Positions 51,218 to 60,979 of a stretch of DNA of 64,000 bases are shown in pieces (the first letter of the stretch is position 1; the number at the start of each line of letters is the position of its first letter). This DNA is from Pseudomonas sp. PSB18. Lineage in GTDB: Bacteria > Pseudomonadota > Gammaproteobacteria > Pseudomonadales > Pseudomonadaceae. The notes beneath the pieces were generated by a model. The model did not search any database, was not told the DNA's origin, and saw only the letters and a program-made list of their open reading frames with translations. Both the position numbers and the translations under genes were made by a program. The DNA is taken from NCBI RefSeq assembly GCF_014596565.1, contig NZ_NOIN01000009.1:1-64000 (forward strand), read 5' to 3'.

Positions 51218-52309
51218 ATGTCCGGCAATACCTACGGCAAGCTGTTCACTGTCACCACCGCGGGCGAAAGCCATGGCCCGGCGTTGGTCGCCATTGTCGA
51301 CGGCTGCCCGCCGGGCCTGGAGATTGCCCTGGAGGACCTGCAGCGTGACCTGGATCGCCGCAAGCCCGGTACCAGCCGCCACACCACCCAGCGCCAGGAA
51401 GCCGATGAAGTCGAGATCCTGTCCGGCGTGTTCGAAGGACGCACCACCGGGTGCGCCATCGGCCTGTTGATCCGCAACACCGACCAGAAGTCCAAGGACT
51501 ACTCGGCCATCAAGGACCTGTTCCGCCCGGCCCACGCCGACTACACCTACCACCACAAATACGGTGAGCGCGACTACCGTGGCGGCGGCCGCAGTTCGGC
51601 CCGGGAAACCGCGATGCGCGTGGCGGCCGGGGCGATTGCCAAGAAATACCTGGCCAGCCAGGGCATCGTGATTCGTGGCTACATGAGCCAGTTGGGCCCT
51701 ATCGAAATCCCGTTCAAGACCTGGGATTCGGTGGAGCAGAACGCCTTTTTCTGCCCCGACCCGGACAAAGTGCCTGAGCTTGAGGCCTACATGGACCAGT
51801 TGCGCCGGGACCAGGATTCGGTCGGCGCGAAGATCACCGTGGTGGCCGAAGGGGTGATGCCCGGCCTTGGCGAGCCGATCTTCGACCGCCTCGACGCCGA
51901 ACTCGCCCACGCGTTGATGAGCATCAACGCGGTGAAAGGCGTGGAAATCGGTGCCGGTTTCGCCTGCGTCGCCCAGCGGGGCACCGAACACCGCGACGAA
52001 CTGACCCCGCAGGGTTTCCTCAGCAACAATGCTGGCGGCATCCTGGGTGGCATTTCCTCGGGCCAGCCGATCGTGGCGCACCTGGCCTTGAAGCCGACGT
52101 CCAGCATCACCACGCCGGGCCGCTCCATCGACATCCAGGGCAACCCGGTGGAAGTCATCACCAAGGGCCGTCACGACCCGTGCGTCGGCATCCGTGCCAC
52201 GCCGATCGCCGAGGCGATGATGGCGATCGTGTTGATGGATCACCTGTTGCGGCATCGCGGCCAGAACGCCGATGTGCGGGTCGGCACCCCGGTGCTGGGT
52301 CAGCTTTGA
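51218..52309 (+). CDS. aroC: chorismate synthase
   Basis: 363 residues, full length. Makes chorismate from EPSP using reduced FMN, the last common step of aromatic synthesis. The N-terminal GKLFTVTTAGESHG, central RGGGRSSARETAMRVAAGA and C-terminal RHDPCVGIRATPIAEAM are family signatures. Confidence 0.98.
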   Translation: MSGNTYGKLFTVTTAGESHGPALVAIVDGCPPGLEIALEDLQRDLDRRKPGTSRHTTQRQEADEVEILSGVFEGRTTGCAIGLLIRNTDQKSKDYSAIKDLFRPAHADYTYHHKYGERDYRGGGRSSARETAMRVAAGAIAKKYLASQGIVIRGYMSQLGPIEIPFKTWDSVEQNAFFCPDPDKVPELEAYMDQLRRDQDSVGAKITVVAEGVMPGLGEPIFDRLDAELAHALMSINAVKGVEIGAGFACVAQRGTEHRDELTPQGFLSNNAGGILGGISSGQPIVAHLALKPTSSITTPGRSIDIQGNPVEVITKGRHDPCVGIRATPIAEAMMAIVLMDHLLRHRGQNADVRVGTPVLGQL

Positions 52310-52343
52310 TGGCTGACCTGCCGACCGCCGTGGCCTGACGACC

Positions 52344-53489
52344 ATGGCGGCACTGCCGTACTGGCGGCTTTCCAGCTTCTATCTGTTCTATTTCGCCCTG
52401 CTCGGTTCGACGGCGCCGTTCCTGGCGCTGTATTTCGATCACCTGGGATTCAACGCGGCACGCATCGGCGAGCTGGTGGCGATTCCCATGTTGATGCGCT
52501 GCGTGGCGCCGAACATCTGGGGCTGGCTGGGGGATTACACAGGGCAGCGCCTGGCGATCGTGCGGTTCGGCGCGGTCTGTACGTTGCTGACCTTCTCGCT
52601 GATCTTCATCGACAAGAGCTACGCCTGGCTGGCGATGGTCATGGCGTTGCACGCGTTCTTCTGGCACGCGGTGCTGCCGCAGTTCGAAGTCATCACCTTG
52701 GCTCACCTGAGCGGGCAGGCCTCGCGCTACAGCCAGATCCGCCTGTGGGGCTCCATCGGTTTCATCATCGCCGTGATCGTGCTGGGTCGGTTGTTCGAAT
52801 GGCTGAGCCTGGACATCTACCCACTGGCGCTGGTGCTGATTATGGGTGGCATCGTGCTCGCCAGCTTCTGGGTGCCCAATGCCCAGCCGGTGCAGGGGTC
52901 GCGGGTGGCGGGCGACGGGTTCCTGCGCCAGTTGCGCAACCCCGGTGTGCTGGCCTTCTACGCTTGCGTCGGCCTGATGCAGATGAGCCACGGCCCGTAT
53001 TACACCTTCCTGACGCTGCACCTTGAACGGCTGGGTTACAGCCGTGGGGTGATCGGCGTGCTGTGGGCTGTCGGCGTGGTGGCGGAAGTCCTGGTGTTCC
53101 TGGTGATGAGCCGGATCCTGGCGCGTTTTTCCGTGCGTCGGGTGCTGCTGGCGAGTTTCCTGCTGGCGGCGTTGCGTTGGTTGCTGCTGGGATCATTGGC
53201 CGAATTTCTCTGGGTACTGCTGTTTGCCCAGGTGCTGCATGCCGCGACCTTCGGCAGCTTTCACGCCGCTGCCATCCATTTCGTGCAACGTAGCTTCGGC
53301 TCCCGCCAGCAAGGCCAGGGCCAGGCGCTGTATGCCGCGCTGGCCGGCACGGGCGGGGCATTGGGCGCGTTGTACTCCGGCTACAGCTGGAACGCCTTGG
53401 GCGCCACCTGGACTTTCAGCATCGCCAGCGTCGCAGCCTTCGCTGCAGCCGTTATCATTGCCACACGTATGCAAGAGGACAGGCCATGA
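52344..53489 (+). CDS. MFS transporter, HcaT/YcaD-like
   Basis: 381 residues, about 12 helices, starting WRLSSFYLFYFALLGSTAPFLALYF; the GWLGDYTGQR loop stands for MFS motif A. It belongs to the PPP/HcaT-type MFS_1 proteins. It ends with a four-base overlap into mtnB. A link to methionine salvage is suggested only by position. Confidence 0.88.
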   Translation: MAALPYWRLSSFYLFYFALLGSTAPFLALYFDHLGFNAARIGELVAIPMLMRCVAPNIWGWLGDYTGQRLAIVRFGAVCTLLTFSLIFIDKSYAWLAMVMALHAFFWHAVLPQFEVITLAHLSGQASRYSQIRLWGSIGFIIAVIVLGRLFEWLSLDIYPLALVLIMGGIVLASFWVPNAQPVQGSRVAGDGFLRQLRNPGVLAFYACVGLMQMSHGPYYTFLTLHLERLGYSRGVIGVLWAVGVVAEVLVFLVMSRILARFSVRRVLLASFLLAALRWLLLGSLAEFLWVLLFAQVLHAATFGSFHAAAIHFVQRSFGSRQQGQGQALYAALAGTGGALGALYSGYSWNALGATWTFSIASVAAFAAAVIIATRMQEDRP

Positions 53490-54106
53490 GCCTTACCCGT
53501 GAACAGCTTGCCCGGGACATCATCGACGCCGGGCGTTTTCTGTATGGCCGCGGTTGGTCCCCGGCCACCAGCAGCAATTACTCCACCCGTCTTGCCCCTG
53601 ACCAGGCCTTGCTCACCGTGTCCGGCAAGCACAAGGGGCAGTTGGGCGTTGACGATGTGCTGGCCACAGACCTGGATGGCAATAGCCTGGAACCGGGCAA
53701 GAAACCTTCCGCCGAAACCCTGTTGCACACCCAGCTCTATCGCTGGCGCCCGGAGATCGGCGCGGTACTGCACACCCATTCGGTGAACGCCACGGTGCTG
53801 TCGCGCCTGACGAACGAAGCGTTCATCGATTTCGAAGACTATGAACTGCAAAAAGCCTTCAGCGGCGTGTCGACCCACGAGTCCCGGGTGCGCGTGCCGA
53901 TTTTCGACAATGACCAGGACATCGCCCGCCTGGCCGCCAAGGTACAGCCGTGGCTCGCCGAGCATCCCGATTGCGTGGGCTACCTGATCCGTGGTCACGG
54001 CTTGTACACCTGGGGGACGCGCATGAGTGATGCGCTGCGCCAGATCGAGGCGTTCGAGTTCCTGTTCGAGTGCGAGCTGAAAACCCGCGCACTCCTGAAC
54101 CGTTAA
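53486..54106 (+). CDS. mtnB: methylthioribulose-1-phosphate dehydratase
   Basis: 206 residues, class II aldolase fold. Zinc-binding HTHSVNAT and RGHGLYTWG motifs. Dehydrates MTRu-1-P in the methionine salvage pathway. Start overlaps the upstream MFS stop by four bases. Confidence 0.95.
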   Translation: MSLTREQLARDIIDAGRFLYGRGWSPATSSNYSTRLAPDQALLTVSGKHKGQLGVDDVLATDLDGNSLEPGKKPSAETLLHTQLYRWRPEIGAVLHTHSVNATVLSRLTNEAFIDFEDYELQKAFSGVSTHESRVRVPIFDNDQDIARLAAKVQPWLAEHPDCVGYLIRGHGLYTWGTRMSDALRQIEAFEFLFECELKTRALLNR

Positions 54107-54124
54107 TTTGCTGGAGCCATTGCC

Positions 54125-54670
54125 ATGAGCAGCCTGTCCGTTTACCACGTCTCAAGTCCCGACATCCCGAACAAGGTGTTGACCCACTTCGAAGACATCG
54201 CCGCAACCCTGGCCGAACAAGGGGTTCGCTTCGACCGTTGGGAGGCCGCGACGAAAATCCAGCCTGGCGCGACCCAGGACGAAGTCATCGCCGCCTACCG
54301 CAGCCAGATCGATCAATTGATGACCGAACGCGGCTACATCACGGTCGATGTCATCAGCCTCAACAGCGATCATCCGCAAAAAGCCGAACTGCGCGCCAAG
54401 TTCCTCGACGAGCACCGCCACGGTGAGGACGAAGTGCGCTTTTTCGTCGCCGGGCGTGGCCTGTTTACCCTGCACATTGACGATTACGTCTACGCCGTGT
54501 TGTGCGAAAAGAACGACCTGATCTCAGTTCCTGCCGGCACACCGCACTGGTTCGACATGGGCGAGCATCCGCACTTCGTTGCCATTCGCCTGTTCAACAA
54601 CCCGGAAGGCTGGGTCGCCAAGTTCACCGGCGACGACATCGCCAGTCGTTTCCCACGCCTGGAGGACTGA
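54125..54670 (+). CDS. mtnD: acireductone dioxygenase
   Basis: 181 residues, cupin. HRHGEDEVRFFVAGRG carries the metal His, His and Glu. Oxidises the acireductone to the methionine keto-acid and formate (Fe form). 18 bases after mtnB. Confidence 0.96.
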   Translation: MSSLSVYHVSSPDIPNKVLTHFEDIAATLAEQGVRFDRWEAATKIQPGATQDEVIAAYRSQIDQLMTERGYITVDVISLNSDHPQKAELRAKFLDEHRHGEDEVRFFVAGRGLFTLHIDDYVYAVLCEKNDLISVPAGTPHWFDMGEHPHFVAIRLFNNPEGWVAKFTGDDIASRFPRLED

Positions 54671-54674
54671 GCCC

Positions 54675-55358
54675 GTGTCGATCAAAGCCATACTCACCGA
54701 CATCGAAGGCACCACCAGCGCAGTGAGCTTCGTCTTCGACGTGCTGTTTCCCTACGCCGCGCAACATCTGCCGACATTTGTCCGCCAGCACGCCGACCGC
54801 GGCGACGTGGCCGAGCAATTGGCGGCGGTGCGCCAGGACAGTGGCGAGCCGGAGGCAGACATCGAGGGGGTCATCGCGATTTTGCTGGGCTGGATTGCCG
54901 AAGACCGCAAGGCCACGCCACTCAAGGCGTTGCAGGGCATGGTCTGGGAGCAGGGGTATCAGGCCGGGCAATTGAAAGGGCACGTGTACCCGGATGCGGT
55001 CGAGGCACTCAAGCGCTGGCATCAGGCTGGCTATGGGCTCTATGTGTATTCATCGGGGTCGATCCAGGCGCAGAAGCTGATCTTCGGCTGTTCGGAAGCC
55101 GGTGACCTGTCGCCGCTGTTCAGCGGTTACTTCGACACCACCTCAGGGCCCAAGCGCGAGGTCCAATCCTATCAGCGGATCAGCCAAACCATGGGCATTG
55201 CGCCGGACGAGATCCTGTTCCTGTCGGACATCGTCCAGGAACTGGACGCGGCCAAAGGGGCTGGCATGGCGACGTGTGGGTTGGCTCGGGAGGGGGGGAC
55301 GTTGGAAGGGCATGTCACGGTGGACAGTTTTGCCAATATAGACCCAAAGCGCTTCTGA
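54675..55358 (+). CDS. mtnC: acireductone synthase (enolase-phosphatase E1)
   Basis: 227 residues, GTG start with GGAGGA upstream, four bases after the mtnD stop. HAD motif LTDIEGTTSAVSFV, motif II YSSGS and motif IV LSDIVQELDAAKGAG. Enolises and dephosphorylates the mtnB product. The order mtnB-mtnD-mtnC completes the lower salvage pathway. Confidence 0.96.
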   Translation: MSIKAILTDIEGTTSAVSFVFDVLFPYAAQHLPTFVRQHADRGDVAEQLAAVRQDSGEPEADIEGVIAILLGWIAEDRKATPLKALQGMVWEQGYQAGQLKGHVYPDAVEALKRWHQAGYGLYVYSSGSIQAQKLIFGCSEAGDLSPLFSGYFDTTSGPKREVQSYQRISQTMGIAPDEILFLSDIVQELDAAKGAGMATCGLAREGGTLEGHVTVDSFANIDPKRF

Positions 55359-55374
55359 GGATCATTACACACCC

Positions 55375-55404
55375 TGTGGCGAGGGGATAAATCCCCTCGC
55401 CACA
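55375..55404. repeat. REP palindrome, GTGGCGAGGGG class
   Basis: 30-base palindrome identical to 20461 and 49174, between convergent mtnC and the 55444 gene. Confidence 0.88.
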
Positions 55405-55443
55405 AAAGCCCAGTTGAGGGAGTCCAACTGGGCGAACTTCAGG

Positions 55444-55722
55444 TCAAGCGCTGTGGTAAGTCGGCAGCGCGAAGCGATGCTGACTCTGCAGCATGGTGAT
55501 CTGCGGCAGCTCGCTGGCCTGTTCAGCCAAGTCACGACGGATAGCACTGATCACCCAGGACAATTGGTCCCCTGCGTGCAACTGGGCGTAGGAAATCGAG
55601 CGTTTGAACTGTTTGCCTTCGCTATTGCGCAATGTCAGCAGGATGCCGCCGTCCGGGCGAGCTTGTGTAGTCACTTCGTAGTTGGAAAACAGGGATGCAA
55701 ACTTTTCTTGAATCATATTCAT
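55444..55722 (-). CDS. DUF3509-like small protein
   Basis: 92 residues, start ATG 55722 with AAGGAG upstream. Begins MNMIQEKFASLFSNYEVTTQ, ends HRFALPTYHSA, no membrane segments. It looks like the Pseudomonas family I know as DUF3509; function unknown. Divergent from the acyl-CoA synthetase; its upstream region contains two 15-base direct repeats. Confidence 0.82.
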   Translation of the reverse strand: MNMIQEKFASLFSNYEVTTQARPDGGILLTLRNSEGKQFKRSISYAQLHAGDQLSWVISAIRRDLAEQASELPQITMLQSQHRFALPTYHSA

Positions 55723-56073
55723 ATGACTGCTCCTTGGTGGTGGCAAACCGTGGAGGAGAAGTTGCACTGACCATGCCAGCATTGGATCCGCTTAAAAATC
55801 CTTTAAAAACAATAGCTTATATTTTTGCTGGATTTTTGCTTTCGTGCATCTTGCATGAACGGCCATCGTGCATCCTGCATTTTGCGTGGTCATGCAATCA
55901 TTTTTGGAACCAAATCGATTTCTAACGCTCACGCCTCACCTGTTCCGGGCGGTGGATACAAAACATTGCAAAAACCGCGTGTACAGCGCGGCAGCCGCTG
56001 GGTAATTTCGACCGATTCGTCGCTGCCAGCCTGAGCGCAGGAACCGAGACCCACCGGTCGAACAGGGAGTTTC
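55723..56073. promoter_or_regulatory. divergent control region with paired direct repeats
   Basis: 350 bases, AT-rich near 55790-55840. Two copies of TCGTGCATCYTGCAT at 55842-55856 and 55866-55880 are spaced 24 bases apart (about two helical turns), with a related ATGCA at 55892. It probably holds the promoters of the DUF3509-like gene and the acyl-CoA synthetase. Confidence 0.45.
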
Positions 56074-57900
56074 ATGAGTCGTATACCCAGCGACGCCATT
56101 ACCTGGGGCATGATGCTGCGCAAGCTGCCTACCCTCGCCAGAGTCGCTCCTCGGATCGTCAAGGGCCGCAAGCTCGCCAATGTCCGGGATCCGGCCCAAC
56201 CCTGCGGCCTGGGCTGGAGTTTCGAAGAGGCCACGCAACGCAATCCCCAGGGCCCGGCGTTGTTGTGCGGCGACATTTCATTGAGTTATGCACAGGTCAA
56301 CGAGCAGGCCAATCGCATCGCCCACTACTGGTTGGCGCAGGGCATCGGCAAGGGCGATTGCATTGCGATCTTTCTTGAAAACCGTCCACACCTGCTGATA
56401 ACGGTACTGGCGGCGGCAAAGGTCGGGGCGGTCAGCGCGATGCTCAATACCTCGCAAACGGGCGATGCGCTGGTCCATAGCCTGGCGCTGGCTGCGCCGG
56501 TCGCGGTGGTGGTGGGGGACGAACGGGTCCCGGCTTTCGAGGAGGTACGCGGTCGGACCGCGCTGTCGAGCGCTCGCACCTGGTGGCTGGCGGACGAGCA
56601 AAGCGCCGCTGCCCCCAAGGGGTTCGTCGACCTGCTGGGCAACAGCGACGGCTACCCCAGTGAAAACCCGGCCAGCAGCCGACAGGTGTTCTCCAACGAC
56701 CCGTGTTTTTACCTCTACACCTCGGGCACCACCGGGTTACCCAAGGCCGGGATATTCCGCCACGGGCGCTGGATGCGCACGTCCGCCCTTTTTGGCCTGA
56801 TTGCCTTGGACATGCGGCCCGACGACGTCCTCTATTGCCCCTTGCCCCTGTATCACGCCACGGGCCTGTGCGTGTGCTGGGGAGCGGCGATCTGTGGCGC
56901 ATCGGGTTTTGCGATCCGACGCACGTTCAGCGCTGGCCGGTTCTGGAGCGATGTACGCCGTTATCGGGCGACCACGCTGGGTTATGCGGGGGAGTTGTGC
57001 CGTTACCTGATCGATCAGCCCGCCAGCCTTGAAGACCGGCGCCATGAGGTGAAGAAGATGATCGGCAATGGCCTGCGGCCGGGCGCCTGGGCTGCGTTCA
57101 AGACCCGCTTTGGCGTCGACCACATCTGTGAGTCGTACGCGGCCAGTGACGGCAATGTCGGCTTCACCAACCTGTTGAATTTCGATAATACCGTCGGGTT
57201 CTCCCTCGTGGGTTGGGCGCTGGTGCAGTACGACCATGGCAGTGGGATGCCGTTGCGCAACCTGCAAGGGCGAATGCAGAAAGTGCCGAAGGGCCAGCCA
57301 GGCCTGCTGCTGACGCGGATCGATGACAAGGCGCCCCTGGATGGCTACACCGAGCCGGCCCGGACCGAAGAGACTATCTACCGGGATGTCTTCACCCCTG
57401 GCGATCGTTACTTCAACACCGGTGACCTGCTGCGTGATCTCGGCTTTGGTCATGGGCAATTCGTCGATCGTCTCGGCGACACCTACCGCTGGAAGGGCGA
57501 AAACGTTTCCACGACGCAGGTCGAGAATGTCTTGCTGCAGCATCCGCAAGTGGCCGAGGCGGTGGCCTATGGGGTTGAGATCAACGGCAGCGACGGGCGC
57601 GCCGGCATGGCGGCGATCACCCCGTCCGAATCGTTGGCAACCCTGGATTTCGGCGAGCTGCTGCAGTTTCTGCAAGCCAGGCTGCCGGCCTGTGCGGTGC
57701 CGCTGTTCCTGCGTATCAAGGTAAAAATGGACATCACCGGGACCTTCAAATACCACAAGACTCGGCTCAGGCGCGAAGCCTTCGACCCCTGCGTCATCGG
57801 CGACGAGCCGGTCTACGCCTGGTTGCCCGGCAGCGGGACTTACGTGCGGGTCGACCGCCAGTTGGCGACACAGATCCAGGGCGGGCAGTACGGTTATTGA
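56074..57900 (+). CDS. long-chain acyl-CoA synthetase, FATP-like
   Basis: 608 residues. AMP-binding motif YLYTSGTTGLPKAG, substrate region CESYAASDGNVGF and the C-terminal YRWKGENVSTTQVE hinge. Activates fatty acids to acyl-CoA with ATP. The sequence is of the fatty-acid-transport-protein/very-long-chain type rather than classic FadD. GGGAG precedes the ATG. Confidence 0.9.
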   Translation: MSRIPSDAITWGMMLRKLPTLARVAPRIVKGRKLANVRDPAQPCGLGWSFEEATQRNPQGPALLCGDISLSYAQVNEQANRIAHYWLAQGIGKGDCIAIFLENRPHLLITVLAAAKVGAVSAMLNTSQTGDALVHSLALAAPVAVVVGDERVPAFEEVRGRTALSSARTWWLADEQSAAAPKGFVDLLGNSDGYPSENPASSRQVFSNDPCFYLYTSGTTGLPKAGIFRHGRWMRTSALFGLIALDMRPDDVLYCPLPLYHATGLCVCWGAAICGASGFAIRRTFSAGRFWSDVRRYRATTLGYAGELCRYLIDQPASLEDRRHEVKKMIGNGLRPGAWAAFKTRFGVDHICESYAASDGNVGFTNLLNFDNTVGFSLVGWALVQYDHGSGMPLRNLQGRMQKVPKGQPGLLLTRIDDKAPLDGYTEPARTEETIYRDVFTPGDRYFNTGDLLRDLGFGHGQFVDRLGDTYRWKGENVSTTQVENVLLQHPQVAEAVAYGVEINGSDGRAGMAAITPSESLATLDFGELLQFLQARLPACAVPLFLRIKVKMDITGTFKYHKTRLRREAFDPCVIGDEPVYAWLPGSGTYVRVDRQLATQIQGGQYGY

Positions 57901-57995
57901 TTCTGGCTATAACGGGTACTGAGAAAAAGGGGATGACAGGCTCTGCGCTGCTCGGGAAACTAGCCGCATTCTCGAAGACTCAAGTGGAGTGCCCC

Positions 57996-58514
57996 ATGTC
58001 CGATACAAGCCGCCAGATGACCCCGGAAGAGGCTGCGGAATTTGCCGAACAGGTATTCAACGTGGCGCGCCAGGGCGACGCCGCCATGATGGCAGCCTTG
58101 CTGAGCAAAGGCTTGCCGCCCAACCTGCGTAACCACAAGGGCGACACTTTGTTGATGCTGGCCGCTTATCACGGGCACGTGGAAACGGTGAAAGTACTGC
58201 TGGAACACAAGGCCGATCCGGAAATCCGCAACGACAACGGCCAGAGTCCGATTGCCGGCGCCGCGTTCAAGGGCGACCTGGCGGTGGTCTCGGCCCTGGT
58301 GGACGGTGGCGCACAGGTGGAAGGCGCTTCCTTCGACGGCCGCACGGCGCTGATGATGGCGGCGATGTTCAACCGGGTGGCGATCGTCGACTACCTGATC
58401 GGCAAAGGCGCGGATCCGAAGGCCAAGGACGCCAACGGCGCCTCGGCCCTGGACGCGGCCCGGACCATGGGCGCGGCGGATACCACGGCGCAGTTGGAGA
58501 AGTTGTCGAGCTGA
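57996..58514 (+). CDS. ankyrin-repeat protein
   Basis: 172 residues from ATG 57996 with GGAG upstream. About four ankyrin repeats (for example HKGDTLLMLAAYHGHVETVK and NDNGQSPIAGAAFKGDLAVV, then FDGRTALMMAAMFNRVAIV). No signal peptide, so a cytoplasmic protein-binding scaffold. Partner unknown. Confidence 0.88.
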   Translation: MSDTSRQMTPEEAAEFAEQVFNVARQGDAAMMAALLSKGLPPNLRNHKGDTLLMLAAYHGHVETVKVLLEHKADPEIRNDNGQSPIAGAAFKGDLAVVSALVDGGAQVEGASFDGRTALMMAAMFNRVAIVDYLIGKGADPKAKDANGASALDAARTMGAADTTAQLEKLSS

Positions 58515-58544
58515 TATCAGACGGTATCTACGTGATGAGAATGA

Positions 58545-58636
58545 CTGTGGGAGCAAAGCTTGCTCGCGATTACGGTAAGTCAGTCAGCAATAATGTCGAC
58601 TGGCCTGCCGCTATCGCGAGCAAGCTTTGCTCCCAC
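58545..58636. repeat. inverted REP pair, variant TGTGGGAGCAAAGC class
   Basis: Facing units at 58545-58570 and 58608-58636 with centre CAAAGCTTGCTC. Confidence 0.88.
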
Positions 58637-58724
58637 GGCAAGCGCCTTCGTCGCGGATGCCTCGGCTGATGTGATGCGCTATCCTGCGCGCCCTCGAAAT
58701 TCCCAATTGCCACAGGATCCGCCC

Positions 58725-59255
58725 ATGAAAGCCGCACTCGTCGAACTCATCAGCAAAATCAGCTCCGGCTGCCTGGGCGATGCCGACATTGACAGGATCG
58801 CCGACGAAGCGGCCCAGGCCTATGCCGATCCGGCGGCTTTCCTGACGGCCAACCCGGACATCAACTACGACGACACCTTTCCGATCCCCCTGGGCGAATG
58901 GGTGGTCGTCGGCAGTTTGCCGGACACCGTGCTGTTCCAGGCTGACACCTATGTGCAGTTGTTCGAGCAGATCGTCGCGTCTTTCGGCCCCGGCGTGGCG
59001 TTCAACCTCAAGCCCAAGCAACTGGCGAAAACCGAGGCCCTGACGGCGCTCAACCGCATCCAGATCCAGATGAGCAGCCTGAACAAGGAAAACGGCGGCT
59101 ACGTGCTGATGAACTTCAGCCAGTTGCTCGACGATGAAATGCAGATGGTGCTGGTGTACGGCAACGACGTGCCGCGGGTGCTGGAGTTGTGCGCGCAAGC
59201 CGGCATTGCCGCCGCCCCCGCCCTGGAAGCCCTCAAGGTCGCGATCCACGTCTGA
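58725..59255 (+). CDS. conserved hypothetical protein
   Basis: 176 residues from ATG 58725 (MKAALVELISKISSGCLGD), AGGA upstream. Soluble, mixed alpha/beta, acidic; no membrane segment or motif that I recognise. The regular codon use supports a true gene. The frame upstream to 58560 runs through a REP and is not coding. Confidence 0.75.
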   Translation: MKAALVELISKISSGCLGDADIDRIADEAAQAYADPAAFLTANPDINYDDTFPIPLGEWVVVGSLPDTVLFQADTYVQLFEQIVASFGPGVAFNLKPKQLAKTEALTALNRIQIQMSSLNKENGGYVLMNFSQLLDDEMQMVLVYGNDVPRVLELCAQAGIAAAPALEALKVAIHV

Positions 59256-59325
59256 AGCAATAAAACGGAACCCTCGTCGGGGCCGACTATCCTAAGTGTG
59301 CATGCCATCACTTGGGAGCGACACC

Positions 59326-59517
59326 ATGGGTTCCACCTTCAACGGCCTGGTTGGCCTGATCATCCTGGCGCTCGATATCTGGGCGATCATCAATGTGCTC
59401 AAGAGTGGCGCGGAAACCGGGATGAAAATCCTCTGGGTACTGCTGATCCTGCTGTTGCCAGTATTGGGCCTGATCATCTGGGCGATTGCCGGGCCGCGAG
59501 GCAACGTGCGGGTTTGA
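59326..59517 (+). CDS. small membrane protein, PLDc_N-like
   Basis: 63 residues with two hydrophobic helices (NGLVGLIILALDIWAIINVL and KILWVLLILLLPVLGLIIWA) ending GPRGNVRV. This pattern fits the phospholipase-D nuclease N-terminal (PLDc_N) family of stand-alone membrane proteins. GGGAG precedes the ATG. Function unknown. Confidence 0.8.
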   Translation: MGSTFNGLVGLIILALDIWAIINVLKSGAETGMKILWVLLILLLPVLGLIIWAIAGPRGNVRV

Positions 59518-59566
59518 CGACGCTTGCGCTGTACCCGGCAGGCTTTGCCCGCCGGGCCTCTATCGA

Positions 59567-60754
59567 TTACGCCGCCGCCAACGCGTGTTTCTGGGACGTG
59601 CCGAGAAAGCGCAGCAGGGCCAGCAGCGGGAAGGCGCTGCCGACGATCACCACCCACAACCAACCGCCATGCTCATACACCGCGCTGGCAATCGATGAGC
59701 CGAAGGCGCCGCCGACGAAGATGCTGGTCATGTACAGGGCATTGAGACGGCCGCGGCTTTTGGCATCCAGGGCATAGATGGTGCGCTGGCCCAGCACCAT
59801 GTTCATCTGCACACAAAAGTCCAATACCACGCCCGTGACCGCCAGACCGATGACGCTGTAGAGCGGATGGATGAACGCCGGCAGGAAACTCAGGCTGGCG
59901 AACAGCATCGCCAGCAGCGAGGCGATGCGGGTATGACCGGCGTCGGCCAGTCGCCCGGCAATGGGGGCGGCGATGGCGCCGATAGCACCGACCAGGGCGA
60001 ACAGGGCAATCTCGGTCTGGGACAGCCCATGGTTACGCGCCAGCTCCAGGGGCACGGCGGTCCAGAACAGGCTGAACGTGGCGAACATGCAGGCCTGGTA
60101 GAACGCCCGTTGGCGCAATAGCGGTTGTTGCCGCAGCAAGGTGCCGAGGGAGCCCAGCAGTTGCCCGTAGGTGGCACTGTGGTCAGGCTGGCGCTTGGGC
60201 ACGGTGAACGCCAGGACGAGGCTGATCGCCGCCATCAATGCCGCCGCGATCATGAACATCGCGCGCCAGCCGAAGTGATCGGCCACCACGCTGGACACCG
60301 GCCGTGCCAGCAGGATCCCCAGCAGCAGCCCACCCATGATTCCACCGACCACCCGACCCCGGGATGCTTCCGGCGTGAGATGCGCGGCCAGGGGAATCAG
60401 GACTTGTACCGACACCGAACTGAACCCCACCAGCAGCGAAACCAGCAGGAACACATTCGGCTGATCGGTGAACGCCGCGCCCAACAGGCTGGCAATCGCC
60501 ACGAGGGTGGTGAGGATCATCAACCGGCGGTTTTCCAGCAGGTCGCCCAGCGGCACCAGGAAGAACAGGCCCAGGGCGTAACCGATCTGGGTCAGCGAGA
60601 CGATCAGGCTGGCCATGGTGCTGGACAGGCCGACGTCGGGGGCGATCAGGTCGATGATGGGTTGGGCGTAATAGATATTCGCAACGATGGCGCCGCAGCA
60701 GAAGGCGAACAGCAGGACCATGCCTCGGGTCAGGGCGGGGGAGTTGGCGGTCAT
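59567..60754 (-). CDS. MFS transporter, drug/metabolite type
   Basis: 395 residues, about 12 helices. ANIYYAQPIIDLIAPDVGLS and the motif A loop PLGDLLENRRLMI are typical of YnfM-like proton antiporters. It is convergent with the PLDc_N gene; the substrate is not evident. Confidence 0.9.
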   Translation of the reverse strand: MTANSPALTRGMVLLFAFCCGAIVANIYYAQPIIDLIAPDVGLSSTMASLIVSLTQIGYALGLFFLVPLGDLLENRRLMILTTLVAIASLLGAAFTDQPNVFLLVSLLVGFSSVSVQVLIPLAAHLTPEASRGRVVGGIMGGLLLGILLARPVSSVVADHFGWRAMFMIAAALMAAISLVLAFTVPKRQPDHSATYGQLLGSLGTLLRQQPLLRQRAFYQACMFATFSLFWTAVPLELARNHGLSQTEIALFALVGAIGAIAAPIAGRLADAGHTRIASLLAMLFASLSFLPAFIHPLYSVIGLAVTGVVLDFCVQMNMVLGQRTIYALDAKSRGRLNALYMTSIFVGGAFGSSIASAVYEHGGWLWVVIVGSAFPLLALLRFLGTSQKHALAAA

Positions 60755-60860
60755 GGGATTTCCGTCAATGACTGGTAAGGATTGTGGGCAAGGCTAAAGG
60801 CTGTGCCGGCTTCGGGGTAGTCGCCTGGATTGATAACAACCATGTCCGGGATTGATGCGA

Positions 60861-60950
60861 CTGTGGGAGCGAGCCTGCTCGCGATAGCGGTGTGTCAGTT
60901 GCCAGTGCTTGTCTGACACTCCGCTATCGCGAGCAGGCTCGCTCCCACAG
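60861..60950. repeat. inverted REP pair, TGTGGGAGCGAGC class
   Basis: Facing units 60861-60890 and 60921-60950, between the MFS gene promoter and the end of sbp. Confidence 0.9.
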
Positions 60951-60979
60951 GGTTTTGGTGCGGCCTGAAAGTGGCGGTT

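Noticed and set aside
51170..52345. 391-codon open frame antisense to aroC
   Set aside because: Shadow of a highly conserved gene; His/Arg/Gly-rich and without motifs.
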